Part shown: piece after piece, positions 17,420 to 26,051 of the stretch
How the letters are laid out: each line of letters starts with the position of its first letter
Position numbering within the stretch: the first letter of the stretch is position 1
Assembly (NCBI GenBank): GCA_016286535.1
Contig: JAEESZ010000001.1
Coordinates: 245,643-309,642, forward strand
Length of the DNA stretch: 64,000 nt
Origin: Treponema sp.
GTDB taxonomy: Bacteria; Spirochaetota; Spirochaetia; Treponematales; Treponemataceae
Direction of reading: 5' to 3'
Translations under genes and position numbers: made by a program
Notes under the pieces: model-generated
Told to the model about the DNA's origin: nothing
Seen by the model: the letters and a program-made list of their open reading frames with translations, nothing else
Databases searched by the model: none

Positions 17420-19132
17420 ATGAAAAAAATACTTTCACAGCTTTTACCTTCATTTACAAATACTGTTGTAGCAGCAGACGGTTCAAAAATTACCGATTTA
17501 TCAGAAATAAACGACATACCAGTAACAAATATTGTTTTCGATTCCCGCGAGGTAGTAAAAGATTCTCTCTTCTTTGCCCTGCCGGGAACTCATACAGACG
17601 GCAACAATTATATAGCCCAGGCAATTCTGGCCGGAGCAAATGCTGTCGTTTTCCAGGGGGAATTTTCTCCTTCACAAAAAAAAGATATTGCAGAAGCAAT
17701 TGTAAAACGAACTTTCGACAATGCCATTTCTTCAGAAAGTCCTAAATTTGCACCAGCCTTAATTAAGGTTGAAAATTCCCGCTTTGCAATGGCCCCCCTT
17801 TCTGCCTGTTTTTACGATAATCCATCTTCTAAAATGATAGTTATTGGCGTAACCGGTACAGAAGGAAAATCAAGTACAGTCAGCTTTATCTGGCAGCTTT
17901 TACGGGCCTGCGGTCAAAAAGCAGGTTTTATTTCTACCGTTGAATATTCCTTTGGCGGAGAAGCCATTCCAAATCCTCAGCATCAGACAACTCCGGAAGC
18001 CCCAATCATTCAGCATCACTTAAACCAGATGCTTATAAACGGCTGTAAGTATGCAGTTGTAGAAACTTCATCACACGGTTTATCTGAAAAACTGAACCGC
18101 TGCGGAAACATCCTCTTTGACTGCGGCATTTTTATGAATGTAACCCTTGAGCATCTTGAATTCCACAAGAATTTTGAAACCTACAGAAATGATAAGGCAA
18201 ATCTTTTCAGGGCATTAGATGCACATAACCACATAAAATCAATTGAAGGAGAAAGAGTCACAATCAATCCTCTTGGAATTGTAAATCTTGAAGATCCTTC
18301 GGCAGATTTCTTTGCAAAATGTACAAAAGCTCCGGTAACAGGCTTTACCTCTTTTGGAAAGGCCGGAAAAGCTGCTGTTATAGAAGAAACAATCCAGCTG
18401 CCTGAAATTCCTTCAAAAATCAAAAACTACTATTGTGCAAAAGATATTCTTTCAAGCCAGACAGCCTTATCTTTTACAATGGAAGCAAATGATTCTTCCT
18501 TCAGCACAAAAATTGATTCATATCTTCCAGGAAGCTTTAATGCCTACAATCTTATGGCATCAGTTATTGCAGTAAGTCACCTTACAAAGCTTTCTTTACA
18601 GGAAACAGCAGCCCACATCAGGGAACTTAAACCAATTAAAGGCCGCATGACAGAAATAGATATGGGTCAGCCTTTTGAACTGATTATTGATTATGCACAC
18701 ACACCTTCAAGCTTTGAAACTATCTTCCCTCCAATCCGCAAGCGTTGCCAGGGCAAAATGATAGCACTTTTTGGAAGCGGCGGAGAAAGAGACCTTACAA
18801 AAAGACCTTTACAGGGACAAATTGCCGCAAAATACTGCGACACAATCATACTCTGCGACGAAGACCCAAGAGGAGAAGATCCTGTTGAACTTTTAAAGAT
18901 GATTGCAGAGGGAGCAGTAAAAGAAGGCAAAAAAGAAGGCCAAAATCTTTTTATAATTCACGACAGACCAAAAGCCATAAGACAGGCTTTTAAAATTGCA
19001 GGCATAAATGATATTGTACTTCTGCTTGGTAAATCTCATGAAAACAGTATCATTTATAAAGATTATACAATGCCATATGACGAAATTTCCGAAGCAAAAA
19101 AAGCTTTGGCAGAAATGGGATTTAATAAATAA
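17420..19132 (+). CDS. murE: UDP-MurNAc-L-Ala-D-Glu:diamino acid ligase
   Basis: A 570-residue Mur ligase with the usual three domains. The ATP-binding loop is GVTGTEGKSST, followed by TTPEA, the ETSSHGL motif and FMNVTLEHLEFH; GRMTEID and DYAHTPSSFE mark the C-terminal domain. It adds the third amino acid to the peptidoglycan stem peptide in the cytoplasm. The substrate-recognition loop reads DEDPRGEDP instead of the DNPR of meso-diaminopimelate enzymes, and treponemes and borreliae are known to carry ornithine, so L-ornithine is a plausible substrate. It is somewhat longer than the typical ~490-residue enzyme. ddl follows at 12 bp. Confidence 0.93.
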   Translation: MKKILSQLLPSFTNTVVAADGSKITDLSEINDIPVTNIVFDSREVVKDSLFFALPGTHTDGNNYIAQAILAGANAVVFQGEFSPSQKKDIAEAIVKRTFDNAISSESPKFAPALIKVENSRFAMAPLSACFYDNPSSKMIVIGVTGTEGKSSTVSFIWQLLRACGQKAGFISTVEYSFGGEAIPNPQHQTTPEAPIIQHHLNQMLINGCKYAVVETSSHGLSEKLNRCGNILFDCGIFMNVTLEHLEFHKNFETYRNDKANLFRALDAHNHIKSIEGERVTINPLGIVNLEDPSADFFAKCTKAPVTGFTSFGKAGKAAVIEETIQLPEIPSKIKNYYCAKDILSSQTALSFTMEANDSSFSTKIDSYLPGSFNAYNLMASVIAVSHLTKLSLQETAAHIRELKPIKGRMTEIDMGQPFELIIDYAHTPSSFETIFPPIRKRCQGKMIALFGSGGERDLTKRPLQGQIAAKYCDTIILCDEDPRGEDPVELLKMIAEGAVKEGKKEGQNLFIIHDRPKAIRQAFKIAGINDIVLLLGKSHENSIIYKDYTMPYDEISEAKKALAEMGFNK

Positions 19133-19144
19133 AAAGGGGCAAAT

Positions 19145-20272
19145 ATGAACATAGCATTAATTTACGGTGGACGAAGCGGAGAACACGAAATCAGTTTGAT
19201 TTCTGCATCTTCAATTGCAAGAGGCTTTTCTAAAGAACACAAAATAATTCTTATTGGAATTAACAAAAGCGGAAGATGGTTTTTACAGCCAGAATCTGAA
19301 CTTGAAAGAATTTTAAATAATAAATCTGAAACTTTTAAGATTATTGAAGACGAAAACTCCTGCATAAACATTGTTCCGGGAGCAAAGCAGAATTCCTTTA
19401 CCGTAAATGGTAAATCTCTGAATGTAGACCTTGTCTTCCCTGCCCTTCACGGAACTTATGGAGAAGACGGTACTATCCAGGGCTTATTAGATATGGCAGA
19501 TCTTCCATACGTCGGCTGTACCACCCTTTCTTCTGCAATCACTATGGATAAAGAAAAAACAAAGATGATATGGCAGGCAGCAGGTCTTCCGGTTGTTCCA
19601 TATGTCTGCATGAAGCGTTTTGTTGTTGTTAATTCTGCAGTTTATGATGCTGTTATTGAAGATACAGAAAAAGAACTTGGGTATCCTATGTTCGTAAAAC
19701 CATGCTGCGCCGGTTCTTCTAACGGAGCAAGCAAGGCAAGAAACAGAAAGGAACTCAACTTTGCCATTATGGAAGCCTTCCTCTGGGATGATAAAATCCT
19801 TATAGAAAAAGCTATAAGTGCAAGGGAGATTGAATGTTCTGTTACAGGAAACTCAGTTACCTTCTCTTCTGAATATGATTTTGACAATGTTGTTGCATAT
19901 ATTCCGGGCGAAATTGCACCAAGCCACATTTTCTATGATTTTGATGCAAAATATAATGATCCTGATGGAGCCCAGTTATTAATTCCTGCTGAACTTTCAG
20001 AAAATGATATTGAAAAAATCAGAAAAACTGCCTGTGCAGCCTACAAGGTTCTTGATGCAACAGGTCTTTCCCGCGTAGATTTCTTTATTGATAAAAACAC
20101 AAAAGAATTATACCTGAACGAAATAAACACTCTTCCTGGCTTTACTTCTATAAGCATGTTCCCAAAAATGTGCGAAGCTGCAGGTCTTTCTTTTGAAGAG
20201 CTTATTGCCCTCCTTATAGAAGAAGCCGTAAGCCGTTATAATTCAAAACAAAAATTAAGCACAAGCCGTTAG
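19145..20272 (+). CDS. ddl: D-alanine--D-alanine ligase
   Basis: A 375-residue ATP-grasp enzyme. MNIALIYGGRSGEHEISLISA is the N-terminal signature; FPALHGTYGEDGTIQGLL, PYVGC, the MFVKPCCAGSSNGASKA ATP-grasp loop and the LNEINTLPGFTSISMFPKM motif near the C-terminus are all intact. It makes the D-Ala-D-Ala dipeptide for peptidoglycan. GGGG upstream of the ATG acts as ribosome-binding site. It forms an operon with murE and ends at the terminator hairpin 20316-20358. Confidence 0.96.
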   Translation: MNIALIYGGRSGEHEISLISASSIARGFSKEHKIILIGINKSGRWFLQPESELERILNNKSETFKIIEDENSCINIVPGAKQNSFTVNGKSLNVDLVFPALHGTYGEDGTIQGLLDMADLPYVGCTTLSSAITMDKEKTKMIWQAAGLPVVPYVCMKRFVVVNSAVYDAVIEDTEKELGYPMFVKPCCAGSSNGASKARNRKELNFAIMEAFLWDDKILIEKAISAREIECSVTGNSVTFSSEYDFDNVVAYIPGEIAPSHIFYDFDAKYNDPDGAQLLIPAELSENDIEKIRKTACAAYKVLDATGLSRVDFFIDKNTKELYLNEINTLPGFTSISMFPKMCEAAGLSFEELIALLIEEAVSRYNSKQKLSTSR

Positions 20273-20315
20273 AAAATTAATTCAGGACCTTAAAAATACT
20301 AAGTCCCGTTAAAAA

Positions 20316-20358
20316 AAATCCCCCCTGAAAATGAAGTAATCAAACTCAGGGGGGATTT
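20316..20358 (-). terminator. Strong intrinsic terminator between ddl and the TM2-like gene
   Basis: AAATCCCCCCTGA (20316-20328) pairs perfectly with TCAGGGGGGATTT (20346-20358), a 13-bp stem with a 17-base loop. On the minus strand the stem is followed by an eight-T run, so it best terminates the leftward gene at 20374-20586; on the plus strand it may also stop murE-ddl transcripts. Confidence 0.85.
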
Positions 20359-20373
20359 CTTAATTTATTCAAA

Positions 20374-20586
20374 TTAGAAAAGTCTAAGAATTGAGCCTTT
20401 TACAATCATAAGAATAAAGTCGATTAACCAAACAAGGTTCCATCCGAATAAGAGGCGCAGAATTGCAGCCAGGATGTTTCCATCCATAATTCTCTGAATA
20501 ATTCCTAAGATTGGTCCTAAGAAGAAACAAAGAATGATACTAATGATTCTTGGTAATCCAAAATAATCCTTACCTTTTTTAGCCAT
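20374..20586 (-). CDS. Small membrane protein, divergent TM2-type
   Basis: A 70-residue protein with two hydrophobic helices. It can be aligned over its length with the TM2 protein encoded divergently at 20717: IISIILCFFLGPILGI against LAATLLCLFLGELGIH, and LVWLIDFILMIVKG against IGLIVDFILIVCGQ. It lacks the HRFY motif of true TM2 domains, so it looks like a diverged paralogue. A good ribosome-binding site (AAGGAGT) precedes ATG 20586. The function is unknown. Confidence 0.75.
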   Translation of the reverse strand: MAKKGKDYFGLPRIISIILCFFLGPILGIIQRIMDGNILAAILRLLFGWNLVWLIDFILMIVKGSILRLF

Positions 20587-20716
20587 ATAAAAACTCCTTT
20601 TATGTTATATTAATAACATTATACACACAGAATTTTAAAAAAACAAAATTTATTTTTACTATTGTGCTATAATATAAATAATTATAAACTTAATAAAAAT
20701 TCAAAAAGAGGACTTT

Positions 20717-20932
20717 ATGAGTACATCATCTAAAAGCAGGCTTGCTGCAACACTCTTATGTTTATTCCTTGGAGAACTTGGAATTCATCGTTTCTATGTA
20801 GGAAAAATTGGTACTGGAATTCTGTGGCTTTTAACAGCAGGACTTTTTGGAATAGGCCTTATTGTAGACTTCATTCTTATTGTCTGCGGTCAGTTCAAAG
20901 ATTCTAACGGAAATCTGATTACTGTCTGGTAA
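20717..20932 (+). CDS. TM2 domain-containing small membrane protein
   Basis: A 71-residue protein that is almost entirely a TM2 domain: two transmembrane helices separated by the conserved GIHRFYVGKIGTGILWLLT segment and ending in DFILIVCGQFKDSNGN. TM2 proteins are widespread but mostly of unknown role in bacteria. AGAGGA lies seven bases before the ATG. It is divergent from its likely paralogue at 20374-20586, sharing a 130-bp A+T-rich promoter region. Confidence 0.85.
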   Translation: MSTSSKSRLAATLLCLFLGELGIHRFYVGKIGTGILWLLTAGLFGIGLIVDFILIVCGQFKDSNGNLITVW

Positions 20933-20964
20933 AAAATCAAAATATATTGATTATTTTCTCAACG

Positions 20965-20993
20965 TTGACACCAAAAAGTCAGTATGTTAAAAT
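20965..20993 (+). promoter_or_regulatory. Promoter of the PpiD/SurA-like gene
   Basis: A consensus TTGACA (20965-20970), 17-bp spacer and TAAAAT (20988-20993), 42 bp upstream of the ATG at 21036. The gene also has a normal ribosome-binding site (AAAAGGA). Confidence 0.7.
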
Positions 20994-21035
20994 CATATTA
21001 TTATATTTAAAACTTTAAAAAAGGATTTTTCAAAA

Positions 21036-22508
21036 ATGAAAAAAAATACTGCTTATACAATTGGCTCACTTATCATCCTTTTGATTTGTGCTTTTGTTTT
21101 TGTAATTTTACCTGTATTTACAGGCGGTGCAGGAGCTAACGGAAATGATGCTCCTGTTTTTGGTAAATATAACGGAAAAGAAATTCGTTATGAACAAGGT
21201 TCTGATTTTGTTGATTTTGTTCAGCAATATGCCCAGATGTTCCAGCGCTATGGACAGCAGATAGATTCATCTACAAATTATTACATTTTCTCTTATGCAT
21301 TCGATTCAACAGTTTTAAAATACGCATACAGTGATTTTGTAAATAAGAGCGGCTACAAGGTTTCACAGGCAGAAATTAACCGCAACATGATTCCTTACTT
21401 TACAGACGAAAACGGAAAATATTCAGACAAACTTTACAAACAGGCATCAGATTCTGACAAACTTAAAATTAAATCTCAGATTGAATCAGGCCTTATTTCT
21501 CAGCGCTACTTTGATGATAACTTCGGAAGTCAGGATGCTACCTTTGGCGGTCAGTCACTCTATGGACTTAAAGAATCAAATGCAGAACTTGATTTCTTAA
21601 ACGCTTACAATGCTAAAAAACGCGGCTTCCACATGGCAGTCTTCCCTCTTAAAGATTATCCTGAAGAAGAAAAATTAAAATATGCTAAACAGAATGCTGC
21701 AAAATTTAATTCATATGATTTATCTGTAATTACAGTAGAAGACAAAGCTACTGCTAACAAAGTTGCAAAGAGAATTGCAAACGGAGAAATCACATTTGCA
21801 GATGCAATCACAGAATATTCAGAAAAATCATTCACAAATACAGAAGGAAAAATCACAAATAAACTTCAGTATCAGATTGAAAACATTCTTGTAAACAAAG
21901 AAGACCTTGCAAAAATTACAGATCTTGAAAAAGATGCAGTTTCAGAAGTTATTGAAACAAGTACAGGTTTTTCTTTATTCAAGGCTGATGGCAGCGTAAC
22001 AGAACCTGACTTTACAAATGCAGAAACTCTTTCAAATGTTTCTTCATACATTACAAACTATGAATCAACAATGATTGAAGATTACTTCACTGCAAAAGCA
22101 AAAGATTTTACAAGTCAGGTACTTAATTCAGATTTTGATACAGCATGTGCAAAATTAAGTGTAAACAATATTGAAGTTGCTCCATTCCCATTAAACTTCG
22201 GAAGTGTTTCAATTGCATCTTCTGTTGATACTTCCCTTATGGGACTTTCTGGTGCAGATCAGAATGAAAACTTCTTAAAAACAGCTTTCTCATTAAAGAT
22301 GAATGAACTTTCTTCTCCAATCGTAATGAACGACAATATTGTTGTTCTTCAGCTTGCTTCAGAAGAAACTGCTTCTTCAGAAGAAACTCCTGTTTTAAGC
22401 GAATTAGAAAACTTTGATTCTGATACTTCAAGACAGGCTGTTATGAACAGTTCTAAACTTGAAAACAATTTTGCAACAGTTTATTTCAAGAACTTTTTAA
22501 GTCAGTAG
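21036..22508 (+). CDS. PpiD/SurA-like membrane-anchored foldase
   Basis: A 490-residue protein with one N-terminal transmembrane helix (residues about 7-30) and a large periplasmic part. Residues 45-190 resemble the SurA N-terminal chaperone domain (helices with SQAEINRNMIPYF). Residues about 225-330 resemble a parvulin-type PPIC domain (LSVITVEDKATANKVAKRI, FADAITEYSE, VSEVIETSTGFSLFKADG), though weakly conserved, so isomerase activity is uncertain. It probably assists folding of exported proteins at the inner membrane. The DUF115 gene starts four bases after its stop. Confidence 0.78.
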   Translation: MKKNTAYTIGSLIILLICAFVFVILPVFTGGAGANGNDAPVFGKYNGKEIRYEQGSDFVDFVQQYAQMFQRYGQQIDSSTNYYIFSYAFDSTVLKYAYSDFVNKSGYKVSQAEINRNMIPYFTDENGKYSDKLYKQASDSDKLKIKSQIESGLISQRYFDDNFGSQDATFGGQSLYGLKESNAELDFLNAYNAKKRGFHMAVFPLKDYPEEEKLKYAKQNAAKFNSYDLSVITVEDKATANKVAKRIANGEITFADAITEYSEKSFTNTEGKITNKLQYQIENILVNKEDLAKITDLEKDAVSEVIETSTGFSLFKADGSVTEPDFTNAETLSNVSSYITNYESTMIEDYFTAKAKDFTSQVLNSDFDTACAKLSVNNIEVAPFPLNFGSVSIASSVDTSLMGLSGADQNENFLKTAFSLKMNELSSPIVMNDNIVVLQLASEETASSEETPVLSELENFDSDTSRQAVMNSSKLENNFATVYFKNFLSQ

Positions 22509-22511
22509 AAA

Positions 22512-24215
22512 TTGAATAACAATAATCAACAAAAGCCCTGCCTTGTATCTACACCGCAGGGCTTTTCTGTTTCCTACAAAAATAAGTTTCTCTATTCAAA
22601 ATACAATCCTTCTAAGACAATTCTTTCTACAATTGAAAATCTTGCCTTGCAGGCGGAAAGCATCATTCTTGCAGTCTCTCCCGTCCTTACCTATGGAATT
22701 AAGGAACTGCTGCAAAAACTTCCGGAAAACTGTCTTGTTATAGCAGTCGAAGAAGATAAAGAGCTTTTTGATTTTATTAATGAACATAAAGAAGAGTACG
22801 GCTTTTCTAAAAACTTTATTCTTATACCTCACGAAGAACTTTATTCTTTTCCTTCCCTTCTTGCAGGCCCGGAAGTATCTTTAGCTAACGGTCACATTCT
22901 GCCACAGGCAGGACTTTTTAGAAGAATTATCAGAATAGATTTTTCGGCAGGAAGCACATTTAACGAAACATTTTACCAGAACTTCTGCCAGGCCTGTGTA
23001 AATGCATTAAAAACCTTCTGGGCAAACAGAATCACCCTTACCCGTTTTGGACGAACCTATTCAAAAAACTTTTTTACAAACTTAAAGTTTATAGATAAAA
23101 CAAAGCCTCTTACAAGCTATTTTGCTTCCGTTTCTAAGCCAGTCATAGTTTTTGGTGCAGGAGAAAGCCTTGAAGAAGGCATAAAAGAAATAAAAAACAA
23201 TGCAGGAAATTACTTTATTTTATGTGTTGATACAGCCCTGCAGGCCTTATTACAAAGCGGTATAAAAGCTGACGGAGTCTTTATAGAAGAAGCTCAGAAT
23301 GTAATTCTAAAAGCTTTTATCGGCACAAAAAACAATGATTTTCAGATTTTTGCAGGCCTTTCTTCTCTTCCACTTATTGCAAAAAACTTTGCTCCGGAAA
23401 AGATTTCTTTTTTTACAACGCTCTACAGTCAGACAAGTTTTATAAAAAAACTGCAGAAAAAAAATCTCCTTCCTCCAAGCAATAATCCTTTTGGTTCAGT
23501 CGGCCTTACCACCGTCTATTACGCCTTAAAATTCCGAAAAGACTCTTCTGTTCCGGTCTTTATTTATGGACTGGACTTTGCCTACCAGAGCGGTAAAACC
23601 CATGCAAAAGGAAGCATGGCCCACTTACAAAGCCTTATTAATTCATCAAAAATAAAAAGCATAGAAAATTACCGTTCAGCCTATAATCCTTACACAAAGG
23701 CCTTTATCAACGCTCAGAATAGAAGATTATTCACAAGTCCAAGCCTTGCTTCTTATGCAGAACTTTTTAACGGACTTTTTTATAATCAGAAAAACTTATA
23801 TAAGGCTTCTAATTTTGGCCTCCAACTGGAACTGGAAGAAAAGAGCCCGTCAAGTCTGGGACCCGGCGCAAGTACAGGCACAATAGCAGTTGCAGGAAGG
23901 GACGCAGGTACAGTCACAGGTACAAGTCCTGCTCCGGAAGAGAACAAAGCCCTTGTATTCGATTCCAGCTATTCAAATGCAATTAAAGATTATTTTACCT
24001 GCGAAACTGCTTCTTTACAGGAACTTAAAAAGCTTCTTACCAGTGACTGCGGGCTTTCTGCCTCCGACCTGCAGGAAAAAATCACACAAATAGCAAAGCC
24101 CCGCGAATACCTTTACCTTCATTTTGCAGACGGTAACACTTTTAAATACTCGCAGAGCTTTCTAAACAGAATCAGAATTGAACTGGAATTCTTTTTAAAG
24201 ATTTTCAGCCTTTAA
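22512..24215 (+). CDS. DUF115/MptE-like protein, candidate motility-associated glycosyltransferase
   Basis: A 567-residue protein. The core (about 205-395: FGAGESLEEGIKEI, FILCVDTALQALLQSGIKADGVF, NPFGSVGLTTVYYAL, VFIYGLDFAY) matches the DUF115 family, whose members include MptE-like pterin enzymes and the Maf flagellin glycosyltransferases of motile bacteria. In a spirochaete a role in flagellin or surface glycosylation is plausible, but this is inference. The only good start is a TTG four bases after the foldase stop, so translation is probably coupled. A Gly/Thr/Ala-rich stretch (about 450-485) looks like a linker. Confidence 0.75.
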   Translation: MNNNNQQKPCLVSTPQGFSVSYKNKFLYSKYNPSKTILSTIENLALQAESIILAVSPVLTYGIKELLQKLPENCLVIAVEEDKELFDFINEHKEEYGFSKNFILIPHEELYSFPSLLAGPEVSLANGHILPQAGLFRRIIRIDFSAGSTFNETFYQNFCQACVNALKTFWANRITLTRFGRTYSKNFFTNLKFIDKTKPLTSYFASVSKPVIVFGAGESLEEGIKEIKNNAGNYFILCVDTALQALLQSGIKADGVFIEEAQNVILKAFIGTKNNDFQIFAGLSSLPLIAKNFAPEKISFFTTLYSQTSFIKKLQKKNLLPPSNNPFGSVGLTTVYYALKFRKDSSVPVFIYGLDFAYQSGKTHAKGSMAHLQSLINSSKIKSIENYRSAYNPYTKAFINAQNRRLFTSPSLASYAELFNGLFYNQKNLYKASNFGLQLELEEKSPSSLGPGASTGTIAVAGRDAGTVTGTSPAPEENKALVFDSSYSNAIKDYFTCETASLQELKKLLTSDCGLSASDLQEKITQIAKPREYLYLHFADGNTFKYSQSFLNRIRIELEFFLKIFSL

Positions 24216-24229
24216 GAAAACCTTTCTGC

Positions 24230-26032
24230 TTATTCATTCTTTTCTTTTAATACGGCAAGGAAGGCGCTCTGAGAAAGTTCAACATCTCCAACCATCTTCA
24301 TTCGTTTTTTACCTTCCTTCTGTTTTTCAAGAAGCTTTCGTTTACGGGTAATATCACCGCCGTAACATTTTGCAAGAACGTCCTTTCTTACAGGATTTAC
24401 AGTTTCGCGGGCAATAATCTGGCCGCCAATGGCCCCCTGAATTGCAACCTTAAACTGCTGTCTGCTTATTTCGTCCTTTAAGCGTTCGCAAACCTTGTGA
24501 GCCCTGTCAGAAGCATTTGCCTTAAAGGTAAGCTGAGAAAGAGCATCAACCATTTTTCCGTTCAAAAGAATATCAACTTTTACAAGGTCTGTAGGTCTGT
24601 AACCGATTATTTCATAATCAAAAGAAGCATAACCACGGCTGTAAGACTTGAGTTTATCATAAAAATCAAAAAGAACTTCGGCGAGCGGCATTTCGTAAGT
24701 AAGTTCAACGCGCTTTTCGTCCAGGTACTGCATATTTGTCTGGGCACCACGCTTTTCGGTACAAAGATTCATTATGGCACCAAGATATTCAGCTGGAGTG
24801 ATGATTGAAGCCTTAATGTAAGGCTCTTCTGCATCTTTAATTCTTCCCTGAGGGTATTCAGATGGATTATCTATATAAACTTCTTCGCCACTTGTAAGAT
24901 GTAATTTATAACGTACAGAAGGTGCTGTAAAAATTACTGCCTGATCAAAGTCTCTTTCAAGGCGCTCCTGAATAATTTCCAGATGCAAAAGACCTAAAAA
25001 GCCGCATCTAAAACCGTTACCAAGGGCAAGGGAATTATCTTTTTCGTAAACTAAGGAAGCATCATTTAACTTAAGTTTTTCCATGCTGTCTTTTAATTCT
25101 TCATAATCATTTGAATCCATAGGATAGATTGAAGAATAAACAACAGGCTTAACTTCCTTAAAACCTGGCAGAGCTGCATCTACAGGATTTGCAACAGAAG
25201 TGATGGTATCACCAACTTTTACATCGCTTACAGTTTTTAAGCCGGAAATAATATAACCTACATCACCTGCTTCAAGAACTCCGGTTTCTTCATAATTAAT
25301 CTTAAAAATACCGCACTGTTCAACCTTGTATTCACGTCCGGTAGACATCATTTTTATCTGGTCTCCGGTTTTAAATCTTCCTTCCTTAATTCTAACATGA
25401 ACAATTACACCGCGGTAAGGGTCATAATGACAGTCAAAAATTAGGGCAGCAGGCTTTCCTTCAGGATCTCCCTGAGGAGCAGGAAATTTTGTAACGATGG
25501 CTTCCATCAAATCATCAATTCCCTCTCCTGTTTTTGCAGAAACACACATGGCATCTGATGAATCAAGGCCAAGTTCGTTATCGATCTGTTTTTTACAGCT
25601 TTCTATATCTGCAGAAGCAAGGTCTATTTTATTAATGACAGGAACCATAGTCAGGTCCTGTTCAAGGGCCATATACATATTGGAAACCGTCTGGCTCTCT
25701 ACCCCCTGGGTAGCGTCAATTAAAAGCAGGGCACCTTCGCAGGAAGCAATTGCACGGCTTACTTCATAACTAAAGTCAACATGGCCCGGAGTATCAACGA
25801 AATTAAGTTCATAATCATGGCCGTCTTTTGCGTGGTAAGGGATTGTAACCGCCTGACTCTTAATGGTGATTCCCCTTTCCCTTTCAATATCCATATTATC
25901 AAGAATCTGATTTACCATTTTGCGGTCATCGATGATTTTTGCTTTTTGAATAAGACGGTCGCTTAATGTAGATTTTCCGTGATCAATGTGGGCAACAATA
26001 CAAAAGTTGCGCTTATATTTCATTTCTGTCAT
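24230..26032 (-). CDS. lepA: Elongation factor 4
   Basis: A 600-residue translational GTPase of normal length. The G motifs are AHIDHGKST, DTPGHVDF and NKIDL; the C-terminal EF4-specific domain (YRPTDLVKVDILLNG, RKRKLLEKQKEGKKRMK) is present. It back-translocates or remodels stalled ribosomes and helps 30S assembly. GAGG seven bases before ATG 26032 supports that start over a second Met three codons on. It is the last gene of the rplY-tilS-TPR-HtrA-lepA run, 19 bp from the protease gene. Confidence 0.97.
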   Translation of the reverse strand: MTEMKYKRNFCIVAHIDHGKSTLSDRLIQKAKIIDDRKMVNQILDNMDIERERGITIKSQAVTIPYHAKDGHDYELNFVDTPGHVDFSYEVSRAIASCEGALLLIDATQGVESQTVSNMYMALEQDLTMVPVINKIDLASADIESCKKQIDNELGLDSSDAMCVSAKTGEGIDDLMEAIVTKFPAPQGDPEGKPAALIFDCHYDPYRGVIVHVRIKEGRFKTGDQIKMMSTGREYKVEQCGIFKINYEETGVLEAGDVGYIISGLKTVSDVKVGDTITSVANPVDAALPGFKEVKPVVYSSIYPMDSNDYEELKDSMEKLKLNDASLVYEKDNSLALGNGFRCGFLGLLHLEIIQERLERDFDQAVIFTAPSVRYKLHLTSGEEVYIDNPSEYPQGRIKDAEEPYIKASIITPAEYLGAIMNLCTEKRGAQTNMQYLDEKRVELTYEMPLAEVLFDFYDKLKSYSRGYASFDYEIIGYRPTDLVKVDILLNGKMVDALSQLTFKANASDRAHKVCERLKDEISRQQFKVAIQGAIGGQIIARETVNPVRKDVLAKCYGGDITRKRKLLEKQKEGKKRMKMVGDVELSQSAFLAVLKEKNE

Positions 26033-26051
26033 TTTATAACCTCAAAGTAAC

